A stretch of DNA of 60,149 nt from Paracoccaceae bacterium (GCA_016778765.1 JADHOV010000016.1:1-60149), one strand, 5' to 3'. Numbered from the stretch's first letter, positions 8,652 through 17,606 are shown. Numbers and translations: made by a program. Notes: generated by a model from the letters alone, not told the origin.

Positions 8652-10304
8652 TTACATATTGGGATAGTTAGGACCATCGCCCCCCTGAGGCGTGACCCAA
8701 GTGATATTCTGGCTTGGATCTTTTATATCGCAGGTTTTGCAATGCACACAGTTTTGAAAATTAATCACAAACCGGGGATCTTTCGCCTCTTCCTGAACCA
8801 CCTCATAAACGCCCGCGGGACAATACCGTTGCGCAGGTTCCGCAAATTTCGGCAAATTCACCGAAATCGGCAGATCAGGATTCGAAAGTTGCAAATGCGC
8901 CGGTTGGCTTTCTTCATGGTTGGTCATCGAAAATGCCACATTGGTCAGCCGATCAAAACTGAGTTTGCCATCGGGCTTTGGATAAGTGATTTCGGCATGC
9001 TGCGCGGCGGGCTCAGTGGCTTGTGCATCCGTTTTGCCATGCGACAATGTGCCGAATAAAGAAAACCCAAAAACGGTTTGCCACCACATATCAAAACCGC
9101 CAAGAGACAGGCCGCCCAAAGGACCAAAACGCGCATTAAGAGGCGCAACATTGCGCACTTTCTTCAGATCTTTGCCAACCACGCCCGTCCGCAAGCTATG
9201 ATCATAGGCGTCAAGTTGATCCCCCGAGCGCCCTGCTTTTATGGCCGCTGCGGCCGCTTCAGCAGCCTCAATCCCCGAATGCATCGCGTTATGGTTGCCC
9301 TTGATACGTGGTAAATTCACCAGCCCTGCAGAACATCCCAACAACGCCCCGCCTGGAAACGCGACTTTGGGAAGAGATTGCGCACCGCCTTTGGTAACGG
9401 CTCGAGCTCCGTAAGCAATGCGTTTGCCGCCTTCTAACAATTTTGCAATTTTGGGATGATGTTTAAAACGCTGGAATTCCATATAGGGTGAAAGATAAGG
9501 ATTCTTATAATTCAAATCGACAATATAGCCCACATAGACCTGATTGTTATCCAGATGATAAATGAAGGAGCCGCCCGAATTTTTAAAGCCCAAAGGCCAC
9601 CCCAAACTATGCGTGACTTCGCCTTCATTATGGCGCTCGGGATCCACTTCCCAAATTTCTTTCATGCCAAGGCCAAATTTTGGCACATCGCAGCCTGCAG
9701 CCAAATCGTATTTTTCAATCACCTGCTTTGAAAGCGATCCGCGCACCCCTTCGGATAAGAAAACATATTTGCCCAAGAGCTCCATACCCGGCTCGTAAGC
9801 CTCAGAGATCGACCCATCGCCCGATTTACCAAATTCACCGGCAACCACGCCGCGCAACTCACCCTGCGCGCCGTAGACCAACTCGGAACAGGCCATGCCC
9901 GGAAATATCTCTACGCCAAGCGCCTCGGCTTGCTCGGCCAACCAACGACAGACATTTCCCATAGAAACAATATAATTCCCATGATTGTTCATCAGCGGCG
10001 GCATCAGCGCATTGGGCAAACGAATTTGACCCGCTTCACCCAAAACATAAAAATTATCTTCTTTTACCGGCACTGTCAGAGGCGCATTTCTGGCCTTCCA
10101 ATCTGGAAATAAGCGGACTAGCCCGCTGGGATCTAAAACGGCCCCCGATAAAATATGTGCGCCAACCTCAGAGCCTTTTTCAAGCACAACAATATCAAGT
10201 TCACTGTCCAGCTGTTTCAAGCGAATTGCCGCCGATAAACCTGCCGGGCCGGCACCGACAATCACAACATCATAATCCATTGTTTCGCGTTCGATTTCGC
10301 TCAT
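8652..10304 (-). CDS. Electron-transfer flavoprotein:ubiquinone oxidoreductase
   Basis: ETF-QO passes electrons from ETF (reduced by acyl-CoA and methylamine-type dehydrogenases) to the ubiquinone pool at the inner membrane. The FAD Rossmann motif VIVGAGPAG lies at residues 14-22. The C-terminal 4Fe-4S site is intact: CPAGVYEV, then CVHCKTCDIKDPSQN. The track-length frame reaches 10397, but the start is placed at ATG 10304. It is preceded by GGAGA six bases upstream and gives MSEIERETMDYDVVIVGAG and 550 residues, the family norm. The gene stands alone. It would serve the acyl-CoA dehydrogenase encoded at 18761-20479, and the leucine pathway at the right edge. Confidence 0.95.
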   Translation of the reverse strand: MSEIERETMDYDVVIVGAGPAGLSAAIRLKQLDSELDIVVLEKGSEVGAHILSGAVLDPSGLVRLFPDWKARNAPLTVPVKEDNFYVLGEAGQIRLPNALMPPLMNNHGNYIVSMGNVCRWLAEQAEALGVEIFPGMACSELVYGAQGELRGVVAGEFGKSGDGSISEAYEPGMELLGKYVFLSEGVRGSLSKQVIEKYDLAAGCDVPKFGLGMKEIWEVDPERHNEGEVTHSLGWPLGFKNSGGSFIYHLDNNQVYVGYIVDLNYKNPYLSPYMEFQRFKHHPKIAKLLEGGKRIAYGARAVTKGGAQSLPKVAFPGGALLGCSAGLVNLPRIKGNHNAMHSGIEAAEAAAAAIKAGRSGDQLDAYDHSLRTGVVGKDLKKVRNVAPLNARFGPLGGLSLGGFDMWWQTVFGFSLFGTLSHGKTDAQATEPAAQHAEITYPKPDGKLSFDRLTNVAFSMTNHEESQPAHLQLSNPDLPISVNLPKFAEPAQRYCPAGVYEVVQEEAKDPRFVINFQNCVHCKTCDIKDPSQNITWVTPQGGDGPNYPNM

Positions 10305-10573
10305 CTGCTTCTCCAGCTGCATGCCTTGAAATATTGTTACCCAAACGCTTAACCCGCGCAAAAGCCCGCCGTCAATGCGCTTTGAGTGATTATTCATTAT
10401 GCGCCGGTGCTTTGTGTTAAAACCTTAGAAAGAACTGCCTAATAAGAAAGATTTCTCCGGCAATAACACGCCGTATCGCATAGTTTTGCTTGCATTTCTT
10501 GGGCGGCTTTGGTCACATGCCGACGGACAATAGCCGATGCGATCCGGCACCTTAAAAAGCGATGATCAAGATT

Positions 10574-11044
10574 ATGGAAAAGATACCTATGACCCGGGCG
10601 GGCTATGATGCGCTTGAGGCGGAATTGAAGCAGTTAAAATCTGTTGAGCGACATGCCATCGTGAAGGCCATCGCAGAGGCGCGCGAACACGGAGATCTAT
10701 CTGAAAACGCTGAATACCATTCTGCGCGGGAAAAACAGAGCTTTATCGAAGGCCGGATCAAAGAGCTCGAGGGCATTTTATCTTTGACGGAGGTTTTGGA
10801 CCCGAGCAAAATGTCTGGTACGATTAAGTTTGGGGCCACCGTCACTTTGATCGATGAAGACACAGATGAAGAACATACTTGGCAAATTGTAGGCGAACAT
10901 GAGGCCAGCATCGAAAATGGTCTGTTGAATATCAAATCTCCAATCGCACGGGCCTTGATCGGCAAAGAAGAAGGCGACAGCGTCGATGTAAAAACTCCCG
11001 GCGGTGGAAAATCCTACGAAGTGATCGACGTTAAATTCATTTAA
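10574..11044 (+). CDS. greA: Transcription elongation factor GreA
   Basis: This 156-residue GreA rescues backtracked RNA polymerase by stimulating transcript cleavage. The N-terminal coiled-coil domain ([19 protein letters not shown]) carries the acidic tip in [20 protein letters not shown] (D and E residues near 40-45). The C-terminal FKBP-like domain ends [20 protein letters not shown] 10574 gives the standard family start and is preferred to the ATG at 10562, although neither has a strong ribosome-binding site. The 269-base region upstream contains no gene; it carries the greA promoter and the promoter of divergent ETF-QO. Confidence 0.95.
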   Translation: MEKIPMTRAGYDALEAELKQLKSVERHAIVKAIAEAREHGDLSENAEYHSAREKQSFIEGRIKELEGILSLTEVLDPSKMSGTIKFGATVTLIDEDTDEEHTWQIVGEHEASIENGLLNIKSPIARALIGKEEGDSVDVKTPGGGKSYEVIDVKFI

Positions 11045-11086
11045 ACGACACCACCACAGTTACCTTTTCTCAAGAGATCATAACGC

Positions 11087-12103
11087 ATGTCACGTGATCC
11101 AAAAGATCTGAACAGGCTTCAATCGAAGCTGATCCAAGGGCGGCGCTTGTTCCTTCTACTTGGCCTCGCCCTGCCCGTTTTATGCGCTGGTGCGCTTTGG
11201 TGGGGAAACAAGAATGAAGCTGATGTCAGTTTCGGCATCGCGCTCAGCCTAACTGCGCTAATCGGGTTATGCGTTTTGGGCTTTGTTTACGTATTGGATC
11301 TTTTAGGAGATCTGCAGAACCATATTGCGCGCCCAATCGCGGTTGACGCGGTGAGACCAACGCGGGAGGGCGAAAGAGACATCGCCGCTATACGTCAGCA
11401 GATTTCTGCGCTCTCAGAGCAGGTTCAACTATCCAACTTGGCGCATGAACTCTTGCACACGCGCATCCAAGCTTTGCTTGAAACGGTTGAGCAGCTCAGC
11501 CGCCACGCTGCCGCGACAGCCGATATCGCGCAAGATCCGCGCCCAGTGCCGGTGACGGCATGGCAGCCGTCCAAATCCGATCAAGATCAAGCCATGCTGC
11601 CCCTCACCAAAGCTGAGCAAAATGATCCTTCTCCTTTGCCGCAAGCTGATTACATACGCGCGTTGAACTTTCCACAAAATGAAACCGATAAGCTCGGCTT
11701 CACCGCGTTAAGAAAAGCTATGCGCGATCACACAACGCGCCAGCTTATTCGTGCCGCCGAGGATGTTTTAACCTTGCTCAGTCAAGATGGTATTTACATG
11801 GATGATTTAACGCCCAAGCCCAGTTCTACAAAAGATTGGCGGCTGTTTTCTCAAGGTGCCCGCGGCGCGGCGCTCTCGGGCTTGGCAACCATCCAAGAAG
11901 AATCGGTGTTAGAGCTGACGCAAAAGCGCATGCGCGAAGATCTGATTTTTCGTGATGCCGCCCATCATTTTTTACGTATCTTTGACAAGTCATTCATGGA
12001 GTTTGAGCGGCAAGCCCGCGAAGACGAACTGGCTGCATTCGCCCAAACGCGCACCGCGCGGGCGTTTATGGTGCTGGGCAGCGTCACGGGAACATTTGAA
12101 TAA
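11087..12103 (+). CDS. Membrane protein of unknown function
   Basis: I do not recognise this 338-residue protein. It has two N-terminal membrane helices (about residues 21-40 and 50-72). A cytoplasmic region follows with a coiled-coil-like stretch (IAAIRQQISALSEQVQLSNLAHELLHTRIQ fragments, residues 95-135) and a low-complexity linker. From about residue 190 there is a helical C-terminal domain (LNFPQNETDKLGFTALRKAMRD onward). It lies 42 bases downstream of greA on the same strand and may be co-transcribed. The topology is that of a membrane-anchored helical sensor or scaffold, but no enzymatic motif is visible. Confidence 0.7.
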   Translation: MSRDPKDLNRLQSKLIQGRRLFLLLGLALPVLCAGALWWGNKNEADVSFGIALSLTALIGLCVLGFVYVLDLLGDLQNHIARPIAVDAVRPTREGERDIAAIRQQISALSEQVQLSNLAHELLHTRIQALLETVEQLSRHAAATADIAQDPRPVPVTAWQPSKSDQDQAMLPLTKAEQNDPSPLPQADYIRALNFPQNETDKLGFTALRKAMRDHTTRQLIRAAEDVLTLLSQDGIYMDDLTPKPSSTKDWRLFSQGARGAALSGLATIQEESVLELTQKRMREDLIFRDAAHHFLRIFDKSFMEFERQAREDELAAFAQTRTARAFMVLGSVTGTFE

Positions 12104-12147
12104 CCCGGCCGCTTGCTCTGCCCTTTTGAAACATATCGGAAGCCGCG

Positions 12148-13407
12148 TTAGGCGCGAAAGCTCGAAAAAGGAAGATATCGCACGGGGTCTCCCGCGTTAA
12201 TCTCTTGTGCGCCCGCGCCAAGTTCGACCAAACCCTGCGCCCAACTCAAACCGCTTACACGCCCCGAACCTTCGGATGGGAATATAACAACCCGCCCCGC
12301 TTCTATCCGGGCCCGAAGATATTCAACCCGGCCCGGTTTTTTGGTTTTACGAAAACCGGCCGGCACAAGAAAAGGCTGCGGTGACACCCAGCCCCCCCCT
12401 GCAAGCACCCGCAGTGCGGGTGAAGCAAAAATCAACGCACAGACCAAAGCCGCAACCGGATTGCCCGGCAGACCGAACACCGGCATCGCGTTCCAAACCC
12501 CCATTGCTATGGGCCGGCCTGGCTTTACCGCGACCCGCCAAATAGCCAGACTATCTGCCTCATTTAACAGGCCCGACATATGATCTTCATCCCCATCTGA
12601 CGCGCCGCCGGTGCTGAGCATAACATCGCAGCTTTGGGCGGCCGCGTTCAAAATAGCGCGCAAGTGATCGCGCTCATCTGAGGCCCGCCCCAGATCAATC
12701 GCTTGATAGCCAAGCCGGTCGATCAACGCCAATAACATCGGCCGATTGGCGTCAAAGATTTGACCCTGCGCAAGCGGTTGCCCGATCTCTTGCAGCTCAT
12801 CCCCGGTGGACAGAATACCGATTTTCAAACGTTGAAACACCGGCACCTGCCCCACCCCAACCGAGGCCAGAAGCGCCAAATCACCTACTTCGAGGCGGTG
12901 TCCAGCGCTGAAAAGTTTCGTGCCTTGCGTCACATCCTCTCCTGCATTGCGGGTATTGGCGCCGCGTTTCAAAGGGCCGTTAAAGGCAATTCTTTCGCCA
13001 TCGCTGCTCACATCTTCTTGCAGGATAACAGTATCGACGCCGGCGGGCAGTGGCGCCCCAGTCAACACCCGCAAGGCCTCGCCATAGGGCAGCGCGCCGT
13101 CAAATGGGTGCCCTGCAGCGGCGCGGCCTTGGGCCAAAGGCATGTGCAGCGCGCCGGCCTCTTGGCTCAGCCGACCATCAAAGCCATACCCATCTACCGC
13201 CGCATTAGCATGCGGTGGATGGGCATTTGGAGCGCTGACCTCCTGCGCTAGAAACGCCCCGAGCGCTTGATCGAGGGGTAAGGTTTGAACCTTAACGCAG
13301 CATTGCATCCGTTCTTTCAACCGCTCCAAGGCAAGCGATACAGGCATCCAATCAACACCCTCTGGCAGGGCAAAACAATCATTGCGCAAGGGCAGAGGGC
13401 TTAACAT
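12148..13407 (-). CDS. moeA: Molybdopterin molybdotransferase MoeA
   Basis: MoeA inserts molybdate into adenylylated molybdopterin to form Moco. The 419-residue length is normal. Family motifs include ANAAVDGYGFDG (about residues 67-78), ILSTGDEL, the STGGASDGDEDHM loop and LPGNPVAALV near residue 310. The N-terminal LRNDCFALPEGVDWMP extension is typical of Rhodobacteraceae MoeA, so the start at 13407 is kept. The gene overlaps the upstream unknown gene by 7 bases and is last in the fdhD-mobA-mobB-unknown-moeA unit. Confidence 0.93.
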   Translation of the reverse strand: MLSPLPLRNDCFALPEGVDWMPVSLALERLKERMQCCVKVQTLPLDQALGAFLAQEVSAPNAHPPHANAAVDGYGFDGRLSQEAGALHMPLAQGRAAAGHPFDGALPYGEALRVLTGAPLPAGVDTVILQEDVSSDGERIAFNGPLKRGANTRNAGEDVTQGTKLFSAGHRLEVGDLALLASVGVGQVPVFQRLKIGILSTGDELQEIGQPLAQGQIFDANRPMLLALIDRLGYQAIDLGRASDERDHLRAILNAAAQSCDVMLSTGGASDGDEDHMSGLLNEADSLAIWRVAVKPGRPIAMGVWNAMPVFGLPGNPVAALVCALIFASPALRVLAGGGWVSPQPFLVPAGFRKTKKPGRVEYLRARIEAGRVVIFPSEGSGRVSGLSWAQGLVELGAGAQEINAGDPVRYLPFSSFRA

Positions 13408-14309
13408 CCTATCGCCCCCTGTGCCGAAAGGCCAAAAATCCAGCCCTCTTCTTTTAGAACCGGCTTTGGCACAGCCGCCACCATTTCGGACAGGGCGGAG
13501 GCCGCATTTTGGGACCTATCGGTTAGGCTGCTCATAAAATTGCAAGCGGCCCAAACTTGTCGGGCATCCAGCACATGATAGGGTTCATCGGGATACGCGG
13601 CTGTGAGGCTTTCAGCCGAGGGGATAGAGAGCAATGATGGATAAATTTCCGTCAATATAACGGAAGCTGAGCTTTGCTTTGCCTGCGTTTCAAAAGGCCA
13701 AACGCCCCCGCGTTTGCCAAGCCAATGCCGCAAGCCTGCCAAATGGCTTATCCCCAGCAATGTTTGCGATCCGACCGCGCCGGTGGTGAACAACTTCCAC
13801 GCGCTTTGCGCACTGCCCGAGGCTTGCTCTGTAAGGCGCAAATCAGGCAAGCCATGCCCAACCCGCAGGCTGCCGCGATGCGGAAGGCCGGCGTAAGTTT
13901 GCCCCGCAGGCGCACCCCAAAACGGCCCTATTCCTGGGAACCGATTATTGATTTCCGCAGCCACCTGAAATCGATTATTTGAATTATCAGGGCGATCCTC
14001 AATCCGTTCGGCCAACCAGTTCCAAACGGCAAATGCGCTGTCTGAGCCGGTCAGGGCTTTTGCAAAGCCACGCGGATATCCAAAGCCAAAATCAAACCCG
14101 ATCAAAACGCGCGCAGCCCGGTTTAACGCGCGCTCCAACAGATCATAAAGATAGGCCAGAGCCGAGGCGCGCCCCCGAAAATACAGGGGATGCTCGGGCG
14201 GCTCTGCGCGATGTTTGCAACATATGAAGATTGCATCTGCAACAGGGCGCCGCGGCGATAAGGAAGAGCGCGCCGACCAATCCACGGCAATCACCGTATC
14301 AAAGCTCAC
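13401..14309 (-). CDS. Uncharacterised protein inside the Moco operon (DUF429-like)
   Basis: This 302-residue protein is not assigned a function. Conserved-looking blocks are IAVDWSA (residues 7-13), IGFDFGFGYP (70-79), FPGIGPFWGAP (124-134) and TEIYPSLL (220-227). The paired acidic motifs VDWSA and GFDFGFG, plus a late Glu-Tyr-Pro, recall the RNase H-like DUF429 fold. It is coupled on both sides: its ATG overlaps the mobB stop by ATGA at 14306-14309, and its stop overlaps the moeA start. That placement argues for a role in molybdenum-cofactor synthesis or delivery. It carries no membrane segment or signal peptide. Confidence 0.75.
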   Translation of the reverse strand: MSFDTVIAVDWSARSSLSPRRPVADAIFICCKHRAEPPEHPLYFRGRASALAYLYDLLERALNRAARVLIGFDFGFGYPRGFAKALTGSDSAFAVWNWLAERIEDRPDNSNNRFQVAAEINNRFPGIGPFWGAPAGQTYAGLPHRGSLRVGHGLPDLRLTEQASGSAQSAWKLFTTGAVGSQTLLGISHLAGLRHWLGKRGGVWPFETQAKQSSASVILTEIYPSLLSIPSAESLTAAYPDEPYHVLDARQVWAACNFMSSLTDRSQNAASALSEMVAAVPKPVLKEEGWIFGLSAQGAIGC

Positions 14310-14797
14310 AATCCAACCTCCGCCACAATAAAATCCGCAATCCCCGCAGTGTCGTTAAGATCAAAAACCGGCCGCTGTAACGATAAAGGCGTATCGCTGG
14401 CAACGGCTTTGATCGTTGGGTTTTGCGGCGCCAGCAGCGGCTGGTTTGTTGCTGCGCGCACCGCCTCTATTTTGGGATGCGCTGCGCCCTTGAACCCTTC
14501 AATCAGAACCAGATCAACCGGCGCCAACTTGCTCAGTAGCGCGTCTAAGCTGGGTTCATCCGCCCCGCGCAACTCATGCATCAAAACATAGCGATTACGG
14601 GATGTTAAAAGGACTTGCTGCGCGCCGGCCGCGCGATGGCGATAGCTGTCGCGCCCCGGTTGATCCACGTCAAAACTGTGATGGGCATGTTTGATGGTTG
14701 AGACGGTCAAACCACGGTAGCAATATTCCTCGACCAAGCGCTCCATCAGCCCTGTTTTGCCCGAATTTTTCCACCCGGTGATTCCATAAACCCGCAT
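14306..14797 (-). CDS. mobB: Molybdopterin-guanine dinucleotide biosynthesis adapter MobB
   Basis: MobB is a 163-residue P-loop GTPase that assists MobA in attaching GMP to molybdopterin. The Walker A motif GWKNSGKT is at residues 8-15. The segment KHAHHSFDVDQPGRDSYRHR (about 37-56) and VLIEGFKGAAHPKIE (about 97-111) are characteristic. It starts at ATG 14797, sharing one base with the mobA stop (TAATG), and ends in an ATGA overlap with the next gene. It is therefore part of a tightly coupled Moco operon. Confidence 0.93.
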   Translation of the reverse strand: MRVYGITGWKNSGKTGLMERLVEEYCYRGLTVSTIKHAHHSFDVDQPGRDSYRHRAAGAQQVLLTSRNRYVLMHELRGADEPSLDALLSKLAPVDLVLIEGFKGAAHPKIEAVRAATNQPLLAPQNPTIKAVASDTPLSLQRPVFDLNDTAGIADFIVAEVGL

Positions 14798-15414
14798 TAG
14801 CTATACTGCATAAAATCAGCCGCTTTTTGCAAATCTTGCGGCGAATTGATGTTGAAAAACGGATCAAATGGCATGGCAGAAAAAAGCGCTATGCGACCTT
14901 CATGCTGATCGCTCCAGCGCACAACTTTTCGCAATCCCCCGCTTAATTCTTTGCGCAAATCCTCCGCTAAAGCTACGGGCCATAGCCCAAAAGTGGGATG
15001 GCGCTGAGGTTTGTCTTGGCCATGTTGCGAGGCGGCCAAAACCAGCTTATGCTTTTGCCCCAGGCTGGCATGAAACAAGGCGTCAACCAACCCTTTTGGA
15101 AAAAACGGCGTATCGGCAGCCACCGTAACGATATGATGCGCGCCCTGCTGTTGGGCCCAATCCAGCCCGGCCAAAACCCCGGCCAAAGGCCCCGCATGAT
15201 CGCCAAAATTATCCGCAATAACCGGCAGCGACAGATCCTTAAACCGGTCTGGATTCCCATTTGCATTCAAGACGATACGGTCCACCTGCGGAGCAAGCCG
15301 GTTGATCACATGTTGAAACAGGCTTTTCTTCTCGAGCAGCAAACGGCCTTTATCGCCCCCTCCCATACGCCGGGCTTGCCCGCCGGCCAAAATCACTCCA
15401 ACCGCTTGGGTCAT
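14797..15414 (-). CDS. mobA: Molybdenum cofactor guanylyltransferase MobA
   Basis: MobA is a 205-residue nucleotidyltransferase that transfers GMP from GTP to Mo-molybdopterin to give the MGD cofactor used by DMSO-reductase-family enzymes. The signature LAGGQARRMGGGDK is at residues 9-22, with DHAGPLAGVLAGLDW following and TVAADTPFF near residue 98. The open frame extends to 15507, but ATG 15414 overlaps the fdhD stop as ATGA and gives the standard N-terminus MTQAVGVILAGG. FdhD next door also serves MGD enzymes (formate dehydrogenases). Confidence 0.93.
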   Translation of the reverse strand: MTQAVGVILAGGQARRMGGGDKGRLLLEKKSLFQHVINRLAPQVDRIVLNANGNPDRFKDLSLPVIADNFGDHAGPLAGVLAGLDWAQQQGAHHIVTVAADTPFFPKGLVDALFHASLGQKHKLVLAASQHGQDKPQRHPTFGLWPVALAEDLRKELSGGLRKVVRWSDQHEGRIALFSAMPFDPFFNINSPQDLQKAADFMQYS

Positions 15415-16301
15415 GATCGCCCGCCTTTGCGCTTGGCCGCATGAGGCTCTTCTGTAACCTGTTCTGGATCTGCGTCCCAAATCAAACGCTCGGCGCCAGA
15501 CAAACATATAAACCGTTTGCCGCGCAAACGCCCGATCAGCGTCAAGCCAACTTGCTGCGCAAGCTCAACCCCCCAGGCCGTAAAGCCAGATCGCGATGCT
15601 AAAACGGGAATGCCCATCGCGGCTGTTTTGATCACCATCTCAGATGTCAATCGCCCCGTTGTGTATAAGATTTTATCATCCGGTTTCACCGCCTCGCTTA
15701 GCATCCAGCCGGCGATTTTATCCACCGCATTATGGCGCCCCACATCTTCCATATACACCAACGGTGTATCTTGATGGCATAAAACAGTGCCATGGATCGC
15801 GCCGGCCGATAGATAAAGCGAGGGCGTACGATTTATTTTCGCGCTTAACCTATACAGCCAAGAAGTGTGCAAGGTTGAGCTTGCCAGCTCAATCCCCTGC
15901 AGCGTTTCCATCATATCGCCAAAAACAGTGCCCACAGCGCAGCCGCTGGTGCGCGTTTTCTTGCGCAGCTTTTCTTCATAATTCGTGGTCCTTGCGGTGC
16001 GTATTACAACAGTGTCCAAATCCTCATCATAGGCGATGTCAGTGACCGTATCATCGGCCAAAAGCATGCCTTGATTGCGTAGGAAACCCAACGCCAAATA
16101 ATGCGGATAATCGCCGATGGTCATCGCCGTCACGATTTCCTGAGCGTTCAAAAAGATGGTTAAGGGCCGCTCTTCCACAACCTCAAGCGATTGCTCTGCT
16201 CCCAAATGATCAATGCCCCGTACCACGCGGGTGAGCCCGCTACCGCCCTGCTGCGGGGCAATCAAATACTCTGACTGTGATTTCGTGACGCTCAATTGCA
16301 A
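15411..16301 (-). CDS. fdhD: Formate dehydrogenase accessory sulfurtransferase FdhD
   Basis: FdhD moves sulfur from the cysteine desulfurase to the Mo-bisMGD cofactor of formate dehydrogenase. The 296-residue length and blocks such as EERPLTIFLN (44-53), RTSGCAVG (117-124), YMEDVGRHNAVDKI and GRLTSEMVIKTA are typical. In E. coli FdhD the sulfur loop carries Cys121 and Cys124. Here only Cys121 is present and position 124 is Gly. Cys121 is the residue considered essential. No formate dehydrogenase gene is in the window. fdhD is first in the Moco operon and divergent from azlC across 59 bases, which must hold both promoters. Confidence 0.92.
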   Translation of the reverse strand: MQLSVTKSQSEYLIAPQQGGSGLTRVVRGIDHLGAEQSLEVVEERPLTIFLNAQEIVTAMTIGDYPHYLALGFLRNQGMLLADDTVTDIAYDEDLDTVVIRTARTTNYEEKLRKKTRTSGCAVGTVFGDMMETLQGIELASSTLHTSWLYRLSAKINRTPSLYLSAGAIHGTVLCHQDTPLVYMEDVGRHNAVDKIAGWMLSEAVKPDDKILYTTGRLTSEMVIKTAAMGIPVLASRSGFTAWGVELAQQVGLTLIGRLRGKRFICLSGAERLIWDADPEQVTEEPHAAKRKGGRS

Positions 16302-16360
16302 CCCTGCCTGTTAAGCGGTAAGTCCAATATCTACGTTGACCTTACATTCGGCGCAAGTCC

Positions 16361-17071
16361 ATGGCCCATGCAAAAAATTATTTCCAATTGGGTCTTAAAC
16401 AAGCCCTTCCATTCATTTTCATCGTTGGGCCATTCGGCCTGGTGTTTGGAACAATCGCCAGCAATGCCGGACTCAGCGTTATCGAGGCGTTAAGTTTTAG
16501 TATTTTCGTTATGGCAGGCTCTGCACAATTGACCGCGCTTCAATTGATGCTGGATGGCAGCCCAACGCTTATCGTTGTGCTTTCGGCCTTGGCGGTGAAC
16601 CTGCGAATGATGATGTATTCTGCCTCGCTCACCCCCTATCTTGGCGAAGCACCTTTAAAACAGCGCATCCTAGCGGCCTATAGCACATTAGATCAAAGCT
16701 ATGCGCTGAGCCTTCAGCAATTTGAGACCGAACCCCAAATGACCTTGCAGGCGCGCATGCGCTTTTTCTTGGGCGCCGCTGCACCCGTTATCCCAACTTG
16801 GTATATTTCAACCTTTGCCGGAGCGTTTTTGGGGAAATCTTTTCCTGCTGATTTGCCGCTAGATTTTGCGATTCCCTTAACCTTCATTGCGCTTTTTGCC
16901 CCGTTATTGCGCAGCGCGGCGCATATTTCTGCTGCGCTCTCTGCCACGATCGCCGCTGTGGTTTTTAACGACGTGCCCTTCAATTTAGGGCTTATTATGG
17001 CAGGTTTTGTTGGAATGAGCCTGGGGGCTGCAACCGAGCGCCATCTGCTTGCGAGACCGAATCGGCCATGA
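16361..17071 (+). CDS. azlC: AzlC-family branched-chain amino acid exporter, large subunit
   Basis: This 236-residue polytopic inner-membrane protein belongs to the AzlC family, which forms with AzlD an exporter for branched-chain or related amino acids. Characteristic segments are LPFIFIVGPFGLVFGTIA (about residues 17-34) and FVMAGSAQLTALQLM (about 50-64), followed by several more hydrophobic helices. It starts at ATG 16361 after a modest upstream GCGCAAG. The stop overlaps the azlD start (ATGA at 17068-17071), indicating coupled synthesis of the two subunits. Confidence 0.88.
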   Translation: MAHAKNYFQLGLKQALPFIFIVGPFGLVFGTIASNAGLSVIEALSFSIFVMAGSAQLTALQLMLDGSPTLIVVLSALAVNLRMMMYSASLTPYLGEAPLKQRILAAYSTLDQSYALSLQQFETEPQMTLQARMRFFLGAAAPVIPTWYISTFAGAFLGKSFPADLPLDFAIPLTFIALFAPLLRSAAHISAALSATIAAVVFNDVPFNLGLIMAGFVGMSLGAATERHLLARPNRP

Positions 17072-17394
17072 TTTTAAGCAGCTCTCAGATCTGGACGGTC
17101 ATTATCTTACTGGGCTTTGGCAGCTTTGCGCTGCGATTCCTGTTTCTTGGTTTGATTGGAGATCGCAGATTGCCCGACTGGTTGATGCGGCATCTGCGCT
17201 ACACCGCGGTTGCCATAATGCCCGCCTTGGTGGCACCGATGCTTTTAACAGCCCCTGCCTCAAGCGAAGCAATTGACCCAGTGCGGCTTGTGGCTGCCGG
17301 GGCAACTTTTGCTGTGGCGTATTTTACCAAGAAAGTTTTGGCATCGATGCTGGCAGGCCTTTTCGTGCTCTATATTCTATCCTTTTGGGGGTAG
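17068..17394 (+). CDS. azlD: AzlD-family transporter, small subunit
   Basis: This 108-residue protein has four predicted membrane helices and matches AzlD, the partner of AzlC. The family-typical segment LRFLFLGLIGDRRLPDWLMRHL (about residues 20-41, shown in part) precedes the conserved YTAVAIMPALVAPML. It overlaps azlC by four bases. The substrate in this organism is inferred only from the family. Confidence 0.85.
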   Translation: MILSSSQIWTVIILLGFGSFALRFLFLGLIGDRRLPDWLMRHLRYTAVAIMPALVAPMLLTAPASSEAIDPVRLVAAGATFAVAYFTKKVLASMLAGLFVLYILSFWG

Positions 17395-17471
17395 AGCACC
17401 GGCTGTTCACAACGCGCCTGCCGCTTTACGGGTTTGTCTGGCCCCGTGACGGCGTTCAGCGTTTAACTGGT

Positions 17472-17606
17472 TTAGCCGTTTACCAAAGCCACAATAACAA
17501 GGGCCAGAATGCAATAAATTGCTGTTTTGGTTGAAAAGCTTAAAAAGCCTTCAAAGGTTTTCTCTTGCTCGCTGGTATCCATGCTACCGTGTTCATGATC
17601 AGACAT
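17472..17606 (-). CDS. aa3-type cytochrome c oxidase subunit IV (44 residues)
   Basis: Reading the reverse strand gives a 44-residue protein that begins MSDHEHGSMDTSEQEKTFEG and ends in a single membrane helix (about residues 27-42, TAIYCILALVIVALVNG). This matches the tiny subunit IV of Rhodobacter/Paracoccus-type aa3 cytochrome c oxidase, whose N-terminus characteristically reads xHxHGSMD...QEKTF.GF. The helix packs against the core oxidase in the inner membrane. The start at 17606 is preceded by AGGGAA about seven bases upstream. It is a single gene between azlD and the MBL hydrolase; the core oxidase genes are elsewhere. Confidence 0.85.
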   Translation of the reverse strand: MSDHEHGSMDTSEQEKTFEGFLSFSTKTAIYCILALVIVALVNG

